A stretch of 64,000 nt of DNA from Takakia lepidozioides (Eukaryota > Streptophyta > Takakiopsida > Takakiales > Takakiaceae): the NCBI GenBank assembly GCA_030704615.1, contig CM060731.1:4650001-4714000 (forward strand), given 5' to 3'. A program made the position numbers and the translations under genes. Of this stretch, positions 34,367 to 46,846 are shown piece by piece. Every line of letters starts with the position of its first letter. Position 1 is the stretch's first letter. Under the pieces are notes generated by a model. That model saw nothing but the letters and a program-made list of their open reading frames with translations, was not told where the DNA came from and did no database searches.

Positions 34367-35031
34367 CCCTTAAACGCCCAGTAGTCATTTTTTACTTTTA
34401 TAAAATACCTGACCCGGAGCAAAAATTAAGTTGTAATTTTCGAAAAATTTGAAATTTGAAATTTCTGACCGCATATCAGGTGCGTATATACTTGTTGCAG
34501 GTACAGGCCAATTTTGAGGGAAATCAGATGAAAATCCGGAAAATGCCACCGTTGCGACCGGGCCTTTTTTGGGGCCCCACACACCAAAATTGTAAATTGG
34601 AATGAGTAATTGCAGAAATGGGTGATGGGTTGATTTCCAAATGAGCTGAAATTGCTCCCCATTCATCCTGATGGGATTTCACATCCATTGCAGAAAACAA
34701 AATGCAATTTGGACAAAAAATGGGTTGCTGACACTTGGTCAAAGCAGAGTGGGTCAAAATTGCACAGTCGAGTGCTCTTTGGAAAAATGGAATCCAGATG
34801 ACCACCTGCAAGCACGCTCCAACTCGTGCAGAAAGCGCGGGACCCAGATCTCGCAACAACTCGGGAATCCTAACCTTGATCAGGGAAAATCATCCAACGG
34901 TTCAGATTAGTCTAGGTGGCTGGGCATAACATATACAAAATTCAGGAATTTTGGCTAAGATCCTGAATAGTTGATTTGCAGTTTCTTTCCTGATTTGAAT
35001 GGCCCAAAACGGGCTAATGGGCGTTTAAGGG
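34367..35031. mobile_element. MITE with 14-bp terminal inverted repeats, Harbinger-like
   Basis: Ends CCCTTAAACGCCCA and its exact complement, flanked on both sides by TAA (34364-34366 and 35032-35034), the 3-bp TWA type duplication of PIF/Harbinger elements. Length 665 bp. Short open frames inside lack transposase motifs. Confidence 0.75.
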
Positions 35032-35034
35032 TAA

Positions 35035-35587
35035 AAGACATCATCCCAAGACCAAGTACCTTATAAACACCAAAATAATCCATTGGGCAATGCATTTTTA
35101 TAGTTTCATTTACGAACAACAATATGTCATAGACAAGAACATAATCATGTGGTAATGTGGACTATTTTGCCTTTTATCCCACCATCTACATATCATGGCC
35201 TCCATTTTCACTACTAAAAGTTTGCATACACAACTTCAATATTTCAAATGTCCGTACAATCCGTGACTTAATTAATTATAATGGAGAAATAAAACAAACT
35301 TCAGAATGAAAACCATGATATTGATTTTGTGCACCTTGCATATTCTTTACAAATGGGCATCAAGTATGACTATTCAAAAATCCATCGATGAACTCTCCAG
35401 CTTGGAGATCTATCTATACGCTTGGGTATCTATCATAAGATCACACCTGACTCAAAAGATGTCTATCAACTTCGATGAAGCATTACGGCAACCACTTTTC
35501 GGTAATCTCAAAAATTCTGTATATTAGCCTTAGATGGTTTCTCTACTTCCTATGACCTGTCTCCAATTTGACCCTGAAGAATAACCT
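35035..35587. other. AT-rich intergenic sequence
   Basis: Nothing recognised apart from a 73-codon plus-strand frame (35306-35527) without motifs. Confidence 0.35.
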
Positions 35588-36015
35588 TTGATGGACAGCA
35601 GACTCTCCCTCTTCTTTGGCTACTCGGCCAAGATTGGGTACATGCTCTGCTTGGGCCAGCTCTGCACGTACACACTTGGACTTGGAACAAAAAATGGCCG
35701 GTTGGTATTTCCAACACCTCTTGGAAAACTGTTTGGAAGGAGGTCTAAAGAAAGGATCGTAGGGCCAAAGTCTTTGCACTCTTATGGAAATTGGTGAATA
35801 GGATCATCCTCGCCGCCTCTACGTCTGTCGCAGGCTCCCCCATCTTTCCTCTTTGTGCGGTTTCAGATGAGACTATTGAACATTGTCTCTTATTCAACCC
35901 TCTGGCTGATACGTTGTGGAATCTTGTTATTCTTTTCTACTCTAGATGGGAAGCTATCTCGGGAAGACAATCAGAGATCCTCCTACTCAGTATCCGCAGC
36001 GGTTTATCATACTAA
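35588..36015 (+). pseudogene. LINE reverse transcriptase C-terminal zinc-binding domain relic
   Basis: In broken frames it reads LWKLVNRIILAAS, then PLCAVSDETIEHCLLFNPLADTLWNLV. This resembles the C-terminal zf-RVT domain of plant LINEs (C-x2-C-x4-ET-x2-H). Part of the first cysteine pair is lost. Truncated at both ends. Confidence 0.6.
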
Positions 36016-37606
36016 ATGCATGGAGTCTTGGTATAGTATGAATTGGTTGAATAACCAACTTTAGCGCAATGGTAAGGGCATGTTGTAAACAAATACACAC
36101 AAATTGACCAATCAAAAATATTTTTCTCGAATAAGTTGTAACGCAGTTTACAATTGTAGTTTCTGGCATGCACCAGCTGTGATGCAACTATGTTAGTCAT
36201 GGCAGTAGTTACCAGCCTTTGCCTCTTGGCAACCACAAATGTTTCCCAATCCAGAGGCTCAAAGATAAAAGCAACAAGAGGTAGATCATGTATTAATATC
36301 CTTGTAAGCCTGCCATACAATAACTCAACTGGTGAGTGTTCCGTACTAGAATGAACAGAGGTACAATAAGCAAAAACGAGGATAGGTAAAGAGGTGTCAT
36401 ATTCTCCAAGTAGTGTCCCGCTTTTCTCCAACATGACACACATTGTCTTGTTGAATCTCTCTGTCAAGCCATTATACTGAGGATGATATGGAGCGGTCGT
36501 ACGATGCTTCACTCCTATATTGAAACACACAATTTGCATTAGTTGATTGCAAAATTATGTCCTCTTGTTAGTCAGACCAAAGAGCTGACGATGAGTCTTA
36601 AGAGCTTTTAGAGGCAGATGATCAGTTTCTCCTGTAAAGAAACAACCATGCAAAATACTGCCTAAAGTGCATGCCATCTTTATCAGTGATGCTATAATTT
36701 ACGCTCAAGCTTATTTAATGGTTGAGGCATTATAAACAACCACATGTTCTCTTCCCTCTTTCTTCTGACTGAGAATTGCAGAAATAGCAAAGGTCACTTA
36801 TATCCGTTTGAAGCATAAATGAAATCAATATATATAAGCACGGGGAAATGGTCAAGGCTAGTTTTAATTTTTCAAAGGCCTAAGCTTCTGCATGTCCCCG
36901 ATGAAACCCAATATTTTGCATAGCAACTGAAACAAATGACCTGCCATTTTAGGAAAAAGATGAATGAAACGTCTATAATACGAGGCAAGACCTAAAAAGA
37001 CATGAATACAATGCTTATTTTGGGAATATGGGCTCCCAAACTGCTTGGACTGTTGACATGTTATGCTTGATACCTTGCCCACACAAGATATGACCAAGAA
37101 ACCTCAACTCAGTCATGCATACATCACATTTATTAGCTTTGATCTTCAGACCAGCTGCTTTAAGTCTGCATAATACTTTATGGCGCAAATCCAGCAAGTG
37201 AGAAGCAAAATCTGAGGAATAGACATTGATGTCATCTTCATAAACTAATGCACGTTCCCACATTTAGTTGTCAAACAACACATCCATCAATCGTTGGAAA
37301 GTAGCAATACCATTGCGTATACCAAAAGACATAGTTCCGTATTGAAACATACCACATGTACAAGTAAATGCTGTCTTTTCTTTGGATTCTTCGGTCAAGG
37401 GCACTTGCCAAAAACCAGCAGCCAGATCTAGGCATGAGAAAATGGTGGCCACCTTTAAGCTGATCTAGAATCTCATGTACGCATGGTAAGCGATAATCGT
37501 CATTTTTAGTCATAACATTCAAACGTCTAAAGTCCACATATAACCGGGTAGAGCCATCTTTCTTGGCAATAAGCACAATGGGACTGACCCATGCATATTG
37601 CTTCAT
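36012..37606 (-). pseudogene. Ty3/gypsy pol relic (first copy)
   Basis: Reading minus from 37606: reverse transcriptase pieces VSPIVLIAKKDGSTRLYVDFRRLN, CLDLAAGFWQVPL and YEDDINVYS, then FLGHILCGQGI and SYYRRF (RNase H linker). Integrase follows at 36539-36100 (YHPQYNGLTERFNKT). Several frameshifts and stops; no LTRs recognised. It differs from the Tcn1-like copy at 44459-50001. Confidence 0.85.
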
Positions 37607-38150
37607 AGGTTTATTTCATCCAAAAGTTGGTCCCAATTCCAAATGTCTTTCATTCAAAATTGGTCCCATGGATCACCATTTGTATAGTCTGTGCCTCAGG
37701 GCAGAAGCTAGAAAACACCATCCCCGCGTAAGCCTTCCACTCATTCCCCCCATCCCTCTCTATATGGCCTACCCCTAAAAAGGGGCGGTAACCTCTAGAC
37801 GAAGTGGTTGTTAATTACGCCAGCTTCGACCGATATTCTCTCTATCTTTTTCTTCATCCTGAAGGATTATTGCCTCCAATTGGAAGTGGACACTTTGAAC
37901 CCTAGATCACTCAGGTTATGCACAAGCAAGACACGATCACCAAATCACTCGACTATTTGCTTGTGTATGAGTTAGTAAGAGTATTTTGCAACCTAAACTT
38001 AGAGATTTCCCCAATTTCATTTGCATATGAAATTCAGGTTAATAGGTGATGTTGTAGGTTACCTAAATCAGACAGACGTAGTACTAAAGCTCCTCAATGG
38101 TGTGTGTTGTTTTTCAGAAAATTAAATTAAATTAATTTTTTTATAAAAGA
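37607..38150. other. Intergenic, no gene recognised
   Basis: No supported feature. The AT-rich end (38110-38150) precedes an inverted SINE-type tail. Confidence 0.35.
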
Positions 38151-38195
38151 AAAATCTGGGAGCGACAGCTCACAAATCAGGCCCTTTAATTATAG
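38151..38195 (-). repeat. SINE-type 3' tail, inverted
   Basis: GGGAGCGACAGCTCACAAAT then CAGGCCC matches, in reverse complement, the tail of the SINE at 23268-23540. The expected head on the minus strand is not clear. Confidence 0.5.
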
Positions 38196-38654
38196 TGATA
38201 GAACAAAATAACCTCTTTAACAATAACCTCGCCATGAAAGCTTGCTGATGGGACATTGCCCAAAGGAAGGGGGAGAATAACATACCACACCCAACAATAT
38301 AGCAAGATTTGGACATCCAAGTTGTAGCCCAGTGGTAATCGGAATACACCATAGTGGAACGGCAGATTACGCACAATTTCTTTTGTTTTAAAAATACTTA
38401 AACAAATCTGTGATTTTTCAATACACGGCGTCTCCGCATGCATGCTAGGAACACTGAACTGCTTTCCTGCCTTCTTCTCACTGTCAGCAATGTCTACGCC
38501 TGGGCGAATGAAATTCTAAGCCCCCTTCATGTTCTTATCTGGCCAAAGACAATTCAGACCGATGACATCTTCCAACATTGTTTGCGGTGGGACCTCTTCC
38601 TCGTTATGGTGAGGCAAGACACAATTGACAATAAAGATATCATTCATCTAAACC

Positions 38655-40420
38655 CGTCACAATCCTTCAGGTATAACATGGCAATGATATAACTTGATCA
38701 CACTAGTTGTTAGAAATGTGTCAAGCCATAGCACACCACAATTGGAACAATTGGCAAGAACATCGGCCCATTTGAATACCTAAACGTCCGAAAACTTGAA
38801 CAACAAGTGCAGATCTGTTGGGGGCCTGACCACAATCCCTTAAATCTCTGGAGGCCATAATATCTTGATCACACTAGTTGTGAGAAATTCTCCAAGCCAT
38901 AGCACACCACAATTGGAGCAATTGCCAAGGAGATAGGCCCATCTGAATAGTTGAAAGTCTGAAGACTTGAACTACAAGTGCAGATCTGTTGGGGGCCAGA
39001 CCACAACATCTTAAAAACATTCATAGCTCAGGAGGCTACCATACCTTGATCACACTAGTTGTCAGAAATGTTTCAAGCCATAGCACATCACAATTGGAGC
39101 AATTGGCAAAGAGATAGGCCTATCTGAGTACTTGAACGTCCGGAAACTTGAACAACAAGTGCAGATCTGTTGGGGGCCAGACCACAACCCCTTAAGAAAA
39201 TTCAGAGCTCAGGAGGCCACCATAGCTTGATCACATTAGTTGTTAGAAATGTTTCAAGCCATAACATACCACAATTGGAGCAATTGGCAAGGAGATAGGC
39301 CCATCTAAGTACCTGAACGTCCGGAAACTTGAACAACAAGTGCAGATTTATTGGGGGCCAGACCACAACCCCTTAATAAGATTCAGAGCTCTAGAGGCCA
39401 CCATAGCTTAATCACATTAGTTGTTAGAAATGTTTCAAGCCATAGCACACCACAATTGGAGCAATTGCCAAGGAGATGGGCCCATCTGAGTACCTGAACG
39501 TCCAGAATCTTGAACTACAAGTGCAGATCTGTTGGGGGCCAGACCAAAACCCCTTAAGAAAATTCACGGCTCAGGAGGCCACCATAACTTGATTACACTA
39601 GTTGTTAGAAATGTTTCAAACTATAGTACACCACAATTGGATCAATTTCCAAGGAGATAGGCCCATCTGAGTACCTGAACGTCCCGAAACTTGAACTACA
39701 AGTGCAGATCTGTTGGGGGCCAGACCACAACCCCTCAGAGCTCAGGAGGCTACCATACCTTGATCAGACTAGTTGTTAGAAATGTTTCAAGCCATAGCGC
39801 ACCACAACTGGAGCAATTGCCAATGAGATAGGCCCATCTGAGTACTTGAACGTCCGGAAACTTGAATAACAAGTGCAGATTTGTTGGGGGCCAGACCACA
39901 ACCCCTTAATAAGATTCAGAGCTCTAGAGGCCACCATACCTTGATCACACTAGTTGTTAGAAATGTTTCAAGCCATAGCACACCACAAATAGAGCAATTG
40001 GCGAGAAGAGATGCCTATTTGAGTACCTGAACGTCCGGAAACTTGAACAACAAGTGCAGATCTAGTGGGGGCCAGACCACAACCCCTTAAGAAATTCCAA
40101 AGCTCTGAAGGCCACCATATATTGATCATACTAGTTTTTAGAAATGTGCCAAGCCATGGCACACCACAAATAGAGGAATTGGCAAGAAGATATGTCCATC
40201 AAAGTAGCTGAATGTCTGGAAACTTGAACAACAAGTGCAGCTATACTAGGGGCCAGACCACAACCCCTTAAAAATCTTTATGGCTCTGAAGGCTAGCATA
40301 TCTTCATCACCCTACTTGCTACAAATCTACCAAGCCATAGCACACCCAAATTGGAGAAATTGGCATGAAGATAGGGCACAACAGAAATGAATGTGACTTG
40401 GTCTAGCTTCACCCCCTGCT
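38655..40420. repeat. 181-bp satellite array, about 9.5 units
   Basis: The marker word AGTGCAGAT recurs at 38806, 38977, 39158, 39339, 39520, 39701, 39872, 40053 and 40233, giving spacings of 171, 181, 181, 181, 181, 171, 181 and 180 bp. Each unit contains GGGGGCCAGACCACAA, TTGATCACACTAGTTGT and GAGCAATTG. The two 171-bp units lack the same short segment around CTTAA-AAATTCAGAGCT. Divergence rises towards the right end. Confidence 0.95.
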
Positions 40421-41514
40421 AATGTGCATTTGCTCACAGGTCTCCAAAGCCTCCATCCCCCATATCCATGTTGTGCATGCCCTCCAATCATAGCACTTCA
40501 GAACACCACATCTCATTTGCCCATCAAACACTTCTTTTTGCATCCACAGTGCTCCCACATGTGGTATACATATCAACAAGGGTATTGTTCAGAATGACAT
40601 CTGGTACTATTCCAGCCTTGACGATGTCACCATGGACCTCTTTTCCCTTCATGAATATATAAATGGCTGAGCCCTAGAATACAACTTCATGGCAATGGTG
40701 CCCCTAAAGAACCGGCAACAGAAAACCCAAGCCTCGAGCGACCTACTACAACAAAAGCATGAGAAATGAAGAGGGTGGGAGCGAGATTGATGTAGAGTTG
40801 GAGAGCGCTTGGGCATGGACTAAGGAGAAGCAGACAATGTGAAAGAAAGATGGGGTAGAGAGAAGGGTGGAGAGGACGATATTGCGGGCTGTATAAAAAA
40901 GCCAAGAAGCTGTCGAGCTTCAACCATCCCCGCATCGATTGCGCGCATGTCTCCAAAACTGTCGAGCTCAACCCTCCCCGCATCGCTTGAGCGCAGGTGG
41001 TCTCCAAGGCTTCCATCTCGGACCCTAGCTATGCACCTGCAAATCATCCCATGACACAAACAAAGAAAAACGACCAAATCCAAGACTCATCGTTCAACAC
41101 ACAACCCCGCAACCCTAAATCCAATTTGAATTATTTTGAACTTTTATTGGATAGTACACTTTTGGTTACCCCAGTGGTTTGGGGCTCAAATCCTGCTACG
41201 TCCTTTTTATATGTGGTACGGTATGTGAATTTCACTTTATTGTAATGAGTACAATGTTACCTTTTATATGAAGTGGTAGTAGAAATCGATAAAGGCAGGC
41301 CAAAATGAACTAATTAATACGACCAAATTTAAATTATGTAATGCATGTTTGGCAATATCCGGGTCATATGAAACATATTTGACGTAGTTTTTGGGGGGAC
41401 AGCTTCAGGGCTTACAATGCTACCCACCTATACCTCATTTTTAGGCTCTTGCAAAAAGTCTATAGATTTTTGTAAAATATCTTATATTATCTATTTTTTA
41501 AAATAAAAAAATAA
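40421..41514. other. Intergenic with a short tandem duplication
   Basis: A 60-bp imperfect tandem duplication (CTGTCGAGCT, CCCCGCATCG) lies at 40905-41010. Minus-strand frames at 40687-41083 are compositional. No gene recognised. Confidence 0.35.
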
Positions 41515-41560
41515 AGGGAAACACCTAGGAGCTACAGCTCACAAATCAGGCTTATTTACT
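41515..41560 (-). repeat. SINE-type 3' tail, inverted
   Basis: AGGAGCTACAGCTCACAAAT plus CAGGC matches the inverted SINE tails at 38151-38195 and 23498-23518. Confidence 0.5.
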
Positions 41561-41739
41561 AGATGTGACATATAAAAATTTGAATGAAATGTAAACAACT
41601 ATTCTCAAGCCTTGTAGTGAGTTCAATTATTTGAAAATTTTGTATTTTTGGAACTGGCTTAATTTATTTTCATTTTAAAATTCATCGTTGAAATTTAGAC
41701 ATTGGAGAAAATGCAAATTTTGATAGTCTACGGGCATCC

Positions 41740-43009
41740 TCTACCTTATCACATCAGCCCATACCTAGGTCATTATATGGTGCCATGGCTCTAAGTGGAG
41801 AAGAGCTGGCTATGTTGGCTACCATATTTCAAGCTAGTTTCGTATGACCAAACATTGTTCCAGTTGAGGAAAGTGCTTCAGAGAATGAATACTGTGATTC
41901 AGATTCAGAATAAAGTTGATTGTTTGGAACCATCTGTTCAATAGCATCATCCTACAATGATTTGGACACTTGTATGTTTTTTAAAGTCTGCCACAGGTGC
42001 ACAAACCACTTAAACATTTTCGTATATCACCACAAGAGTGGTACCAGTCACTGAGATATCTTTAACCACTCACAATCTACCACCGTCCAAGTGATACCAA
42101 TCACTGCGCTGTCTTTAACCACTCACTATGTATCACTGTCCAAGTGGCACTAATCACTGATGTGTCTTTAACCATATAACATTCTAGAACTAACATGAGA
42201 GACTGAAGACCTGGCTATGTTGGCTACCTGCATTCAAACGACATTTGTACAACCAACCGTTATTTCAGTTGAGGAAAGTGATTCAAAGGGTGACGAATAT
42301 GTTTCGGATTCAAAATAAAGTTTATTGTTGGAACCATTTGTTCAATAGCATCATCATACAATGGTCTGGACATTTGTCTGTTTTTCAAAGTCTGTCACAG
42401 GTGCACAAACCACTTAAAGTTTTTCATATATTACCACAAAAGTGGTACCAATCACTGTTGTGTAGGCAATTACTATGAGCAACCACTAGAATAGTGGTTC
42501 CAATTACTGCAGTGTCTTTCACCACCCACTCTCTACCACTGTCAAAGTGGTACAAATCAATGAGGTGTCTTTAACCACTCAAGATCAACGTGCACTGTCC
42601 CCGTCCACGTTGAATATTATATTTTAATTAATTAAAATATATTTTCAAATCATAAATCATAAATCATAAATAAAATTTGAATTATTACACGTGGAGTAGC
42701 AAGTGGTTTCAACCACTTCCCATCACTGAGGTGTCTATAACCACTCACAATATACCACTGCACCCGTCCACATGGAATATTATATTTATTAACTAAAATA
42801 TATTACCAAATAAAAAATAAAAAATAAAAACAAATTATTACACGTGGACTACTGAGTGGTTGAAACCACTTCCAACCACTGTCTTGTGATGCCACCGTGG
42901 CATTTCATCGGGATTAACCACTGGCAAGTGGTTACTAGTGGTTTATAGAGTGGAAAAACACAGTATTGGTTAAAGGGCTAGTGGTTATTCCACGTTTTCC
43001 TTCTAGTGA
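41740..43009. mobile_element. Non-autonomous DNA element end with ACCACT repeats, includes a 400-bp tandem duplication
   Basis: Two imperfect units (about 41802-42195 and 42202-42560) share CTATGTTGGCTACC, GTTGAGGAAAGTG and GGTGCACAAACCACTTAAA. The coding-like end ELAMLATxxQ...VEESxS is a possible transposase C-terminus. From 42030 on, words such as ACCACT and AGTGGT repeat densely, like subterminal repeats. The right end reads CCACGTTTTCCTTCTAGTG (42991-43009), which is CACTAGAAGGAAAACGTGG on the other strand, a CACTA-like terminus. I could not find the left terminus. Confidence 0.5.
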
Positions 43010-44022
43010 AATAATCTGAAGTGGTAACATGATCCCATCAACACTCGATGAAATACACACAATAACTGCTCTCTTGTCCTCAACTCAACATCTTTTCTTT
43101 CTTTCTTTTCCCATGTCTTTTCACCCGCCATGGGCACCAAGTAGATGGCAGTCTGATCAGTGTTCACAAGCAAAGACGGAGGAATATTATAATACTTGAC
43201 CAAATAACAATGCGATACGCCATCCGTGTACCTTGTAATTCCCAGTCATTTAGAAGCTTTTCATGTGTTGTACTCGGTGTCCGGTAGCTCCAATTCAATT
43301 GTTCATGCATAAACCGACGGGTCCAACGTAAGCTGACCTTCAACTTTGTTAAAATCCCAGGTGTCTTCACTGTCAAATAGGCCAAAATGATGGGTTGTAC
43401 AATACCTGCATTAAAGCATTGTCCAGAAGCTCGTATCAAGGAGTAACTTGCATAAACCATCCAATGTAACTTTGTCTATGTCAATGCCACTGATTTCTCA
43501 TGTTGTGGGTTAGGCTTGGAAAAAGAATGGCCTTCAATCATTCTATGAACATGAGGTTTCAAAACTAATGAGGTTGTAAACCAATTAAAAAGTGTATCAT
43601 GAGTCAATGAGTCATAAGGGCTTGTCATTGTCCAGGCCTTCTGTACGCAAGTTGCAGGTGCTTCACCACGGAATTAATATTCTTCGGCCGCTTCATGACA
43701 ACCTCAATGGGTGGCCAAGGTCATTTGAGAACCAATTTGTATACTGTACTCGACATATGCATTTGCCACGTGAGCCAGAACCTTTCTCCATATCAAATTC
43801 ATTCTCCAGATTTTACTAAGGAATAACTGGGGGCAATAAACTTGATATAACATTGATTTTTCGAGGACGTCCAACGGGGCGCTTGGAAATGAGCTTCTTC
43901 TCTACTGGCAGAGATCCAATAGCCTCCACCCCCTTCTGAATTTGTGCAAAGTGTTCCATTGTACCGACATTTAAAAAGTAAGTGGACAGAAGCCTGTTCT
44001 CAACCACTGTGTCTACATTCAT
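43010..44022 (-). pseudogene. Pogo/Tigger-like (DDE_1) transposase relic
   Basis: The minus-strand frame at 44022 begins with a region containing the AT-hook-like RPVGRPRK. A CENP-B-like helix-turn-helix segment follows (43460-43164, RFMHEQLNWSYR). The catalytic start LVNTDQTAIYLVP with W(E)KK (43203-43003) holds the first Asp of the DDE domain. The frame is then cut by the element ending at 43009. Fragments are in different frames. Confidence 0.65.
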
Positions 44023-44458
44023 ACAAGTTTAAATCAAATGAGTAGCCTCCAGGGTTAACAAAGTGAGAGAAATACCTAATCAAGTACCTTGGCCATTAAG
44101 GCAGGTCCCTCCCATCAATCAGAGTACTTAGGTCAAAAGTATTGATGGCTAATCAAGCCTCAAGCCAGCATGTTGAACCTTAAGCTTACACAATGAACCA
44201 AGTAACCTTGTTTGATCCATGTTCTGGCACCAACCAAGAAAACCTCAATAATCCCACAATTGAAGCTATGAATGATAACTACTAAGTGTCAACGCAAGTA
44301 CCACAACTGCATTAGAACGTACGGGTGCAAGTTTTTGCTTTGATACAAAATCAAGTACTAAGCAGAGGATTTCCTAAGCAAGGTAAGTACTGACATACAC
44401 AATCATTCTTACAAATTAAGGTGATGAATTGAAAACTAAATAAGCAAGAGTAGGTATG
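44023..44458. other. Intergenic, no gene recognised
   Basis: Nothing supported between the pogo relic and the chromovirus LTR. Confidence 0.4.
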
Positions 44459-45063
44459 TGTCAAGGACGAGAACATGGCTGAACACAAACAAGAGACCAG
44501 ACTAGAGGTACACGACTAGACAAGAAGTCAAGGTCGGCGTGGCCGAATGCATGATGGATAAACATGAATCAAGATGATCTTTATAACAATGGACAAGAGT
44601 ACAAGATACTCGAACTCGATTTGAATACTGGAATGCTGGAAACTTGGACTAGAGTGCCAGATACTGGAAACTGGGCTAGAATATTGGAAGCTGAATTGGA
44701 GTACCGGGACTGGAAACAAGAGTAGCTTGAACTTGTGTTGGCGAGACTGAAGAGTGTCCAGTCTCGCCTCCTATATATACTGGCTACTAAGAAGTTCCCT
44801 AAGAAGCTTCTCCTATAGAGGTTTCTTGATGGAGAAGTTTTCTTAACCAACGAAAGTATCTCGATGGAGAAGTTTCCTCCAAATGAAGCTTCCTGAGCAG
44901 TTTCCCAATTTACTCTCGGTAATTTGATAAACTCCCGGTAACTTGGTAACTTATGGTAACTTATGGTAGATCATAATAAATCATAGTAACTTTTGATAAC
45001 ATGGTTACTTGATAACTTCTGGTATTTACTCCTAGTAAGTTCATCAGGGCTATGTCCGTGACA
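44459..45063 (-). repeat. Chromovirus 3' LTR
   Basis: TG...CA ends. On the minus strand a TATA box (CAGTATATATAGGAGG, about 44767-44782) is followed by a perfect 10-bp inverted repeat (GGCGAGACTG, 44740-44749 with 44759-44768), expected near the transcript start. Confidence 0.9.
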
Positions 45064-45118
45064 TCACCCCCTCCTCTAGCGCCGAGTTCATCGAAGAGCG
45101 GTAAAATCTTGGATTTGC

Positions 45119-45520
45119 TTAGAGTTGGAGAAAATCCAAAATCCGGCAAATGATACTTGCAAAGTATTCGGCTCTTCGTTCTTGACTCAAATGATTTACA
45201 GGTCCCTGTAACCATCGATAGTGTCCAACACCTTGAACTTGGGACCACGCAGTAATTTGAGCATTCTGATTTTCGAAGCTGCATTCAAACATGATTTCGT
45301 TGCCCTCTGGGTCTGAAACCTCAACCTCCAAACGAATTATCAGATTTCGAGTAGGCTCCACTTACCGTCGTACGGGGTCCAGACGAGGAAGTACGCGTCG
45401 CATTGGTGGCCTATCGTCTCGAGAGCGTCGGCGTGAATTTGAAGGTCGTAAGAGTCGGAACGGCTGATCTGGTAGTTGGGTAAGCGACAGCTCTAATGTA
45501 TCTGGTTCATATGACTCCAT
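45119..45520 (-). CDS. Additional 3' frame of the chromovirus (about 134 aa, one stop)
   Basis: Starts MESYEPDTLELSL at 45520 and runs in one frame to 45119 with a single in-frame TAA (45364-45362). It is Arg-rich in the middle (SRRRSRDDR) and ends RILDFLQL. It lies between the chromodomain and the 3' LTR, where most gypsy elements have no gene. A TATA box (CAGTATATATAGC) lies about 45 bp upstream of the ATG and resembles the LTR TATA. Function unknown. Confidence 0.5.
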
Positions 45521-45549
45521 GCTGCCAATACAAGATGCAAGAGTGCTGG

Positions 45550-45565
45550 AAGTGTAGCTATATAT
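45550..45565 (-). promoter_or_regulatory. Internal TATA box upstream of the additional frame
   Basis: The minus strand reads TCAGTATATATAGCTAC, sharing CAGTATATATAG with the TATA region of the LTR. Confidence 0.5.
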
Positions 45566-45659
45566 ACTGATTAAGGTGTTCATCTCTCCTTAGCGTGTAT
45601 CAGGTACATTGAATGTGGAGTCTTCACCTTGAAGCTAACTTGGCTGACATCATCGTTGT

Positions 45660-46840
45660 GACGTCTTATTGACGTGTAGCTCGGGGCTTAGCTGGATATC
45701 GTTGATGAAACTCTTGGACTTTGTCATATGCATTGGCGAAGTTGGATGAAGGTTCTCACGTTCGTTCGCTGATGTCGTAGTCTTTCCAATGTACGAAATA
45801 CTCAAGACATTTATACTTGATGCGAGAGTCTAGGATATCGTCGACTTCATACTCAATTTCCTGATTGACTTCGATTGGTGAAGGTGTACGGAGACTCTCC
45901 CTAGAATATTTGATGGATGATACAACTCTAATAATGAAACATGAAAGACTGGATGGATGCGCATACTTCGTGGGAGGTCAAGCTGAAAACTGACTGGATT
46001 TATTTGTCGAATAATTTTGAATGGTCCCAGGCGTTGATAATCCAACTTCCTTGATGGACGCGAGGTTTGTATGTCACGTCGAAGAAGCCACACACGATCT
46101 CCGACCTTCAACTAGGGTTGGAGTTGGCGATGTTGATCTGCATACTCCTTGTATTGTTTTTGAGCTTCTGCGAGGTGGAATGTAAGTTCCTTGTGAATCG
46201 TAGCAAAATGAGTAGCAAGGTTTTCTGCAGCAGGGCTTCCAACAGTCTTCATGTGGAAATGGTTTGCTCGAAGATGATGACCATAATTGGAGAAAAATGG
46301 AGTTTGCTTCGTCAAAGAATGTATAGTGTTGTTGTAGGCAAACTCAGCCAATGAGAGAAGGTCTGTCCAATTATCTTGGTGATAATTTATTGTACAGCCA
46401 AGACTCTGTTCCAAAATCTGGTTTACACGTTCGGTTTGACCATCAGACTGTGGATGATTAGTTGTAGAGAGGTCAATATTAATATCCAAAATGTGAAATA
46501 ACCCCCTTCAGAAATTTGATATGAACTGTGGTCCTCGATCAGATACGATGTCCTTCAGGAGTCCATGAATGCGGTAGATATTTTTGAGGAAGAGTCCTGC
46601 AGTTTCCTTGCCGGTAACCATCTTGTTACATGGAATGAAATGTGTCATCTTCGTAAAACAATCTACAATAACAAGGATTGAATCGGTGATATTGGAAATT
46701 GGAAGGTCTGTAATAAAGTCCATAGACACGGACGACCATGGACCCTTGGGAATGGGTAATGGTTGAAGAAGGCCGTAAGGTCGATGTCGTGGTCCCTTTG
46801 CTCTAGCACACGTGTCGCAAGATTTTATAAATTCTTTCAC
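45660..46840 (-). pseudogene. Chromovirus integrase and chromodomain
   Basis: Integrase at 46840-46112: CDTCARAKGPRHRPYG, SMDFITDLP (first catalytic Asp), IVSDRGPQF (second Asp) and NHPQSDGQTERVNQ (Glu). Then comes the [19 protein letters not shown] segment (46111-45900), which leads to a chromodomain on the minus strand at about 45870-45680 ([29 protein letters not shown]). The Trp of the usual TWEP is replaced by a TGA stop. The chromodomain would direct integration to heterochromatin in a live copy. Confidence 0.9.
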
Positions 46841-46846
46841 GAGTTT

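Noticed and set aside
35206-35222. CACTACTAAAAG resembling a transposon end
   Set aside because: No matching opposite end and no flanking duplication.
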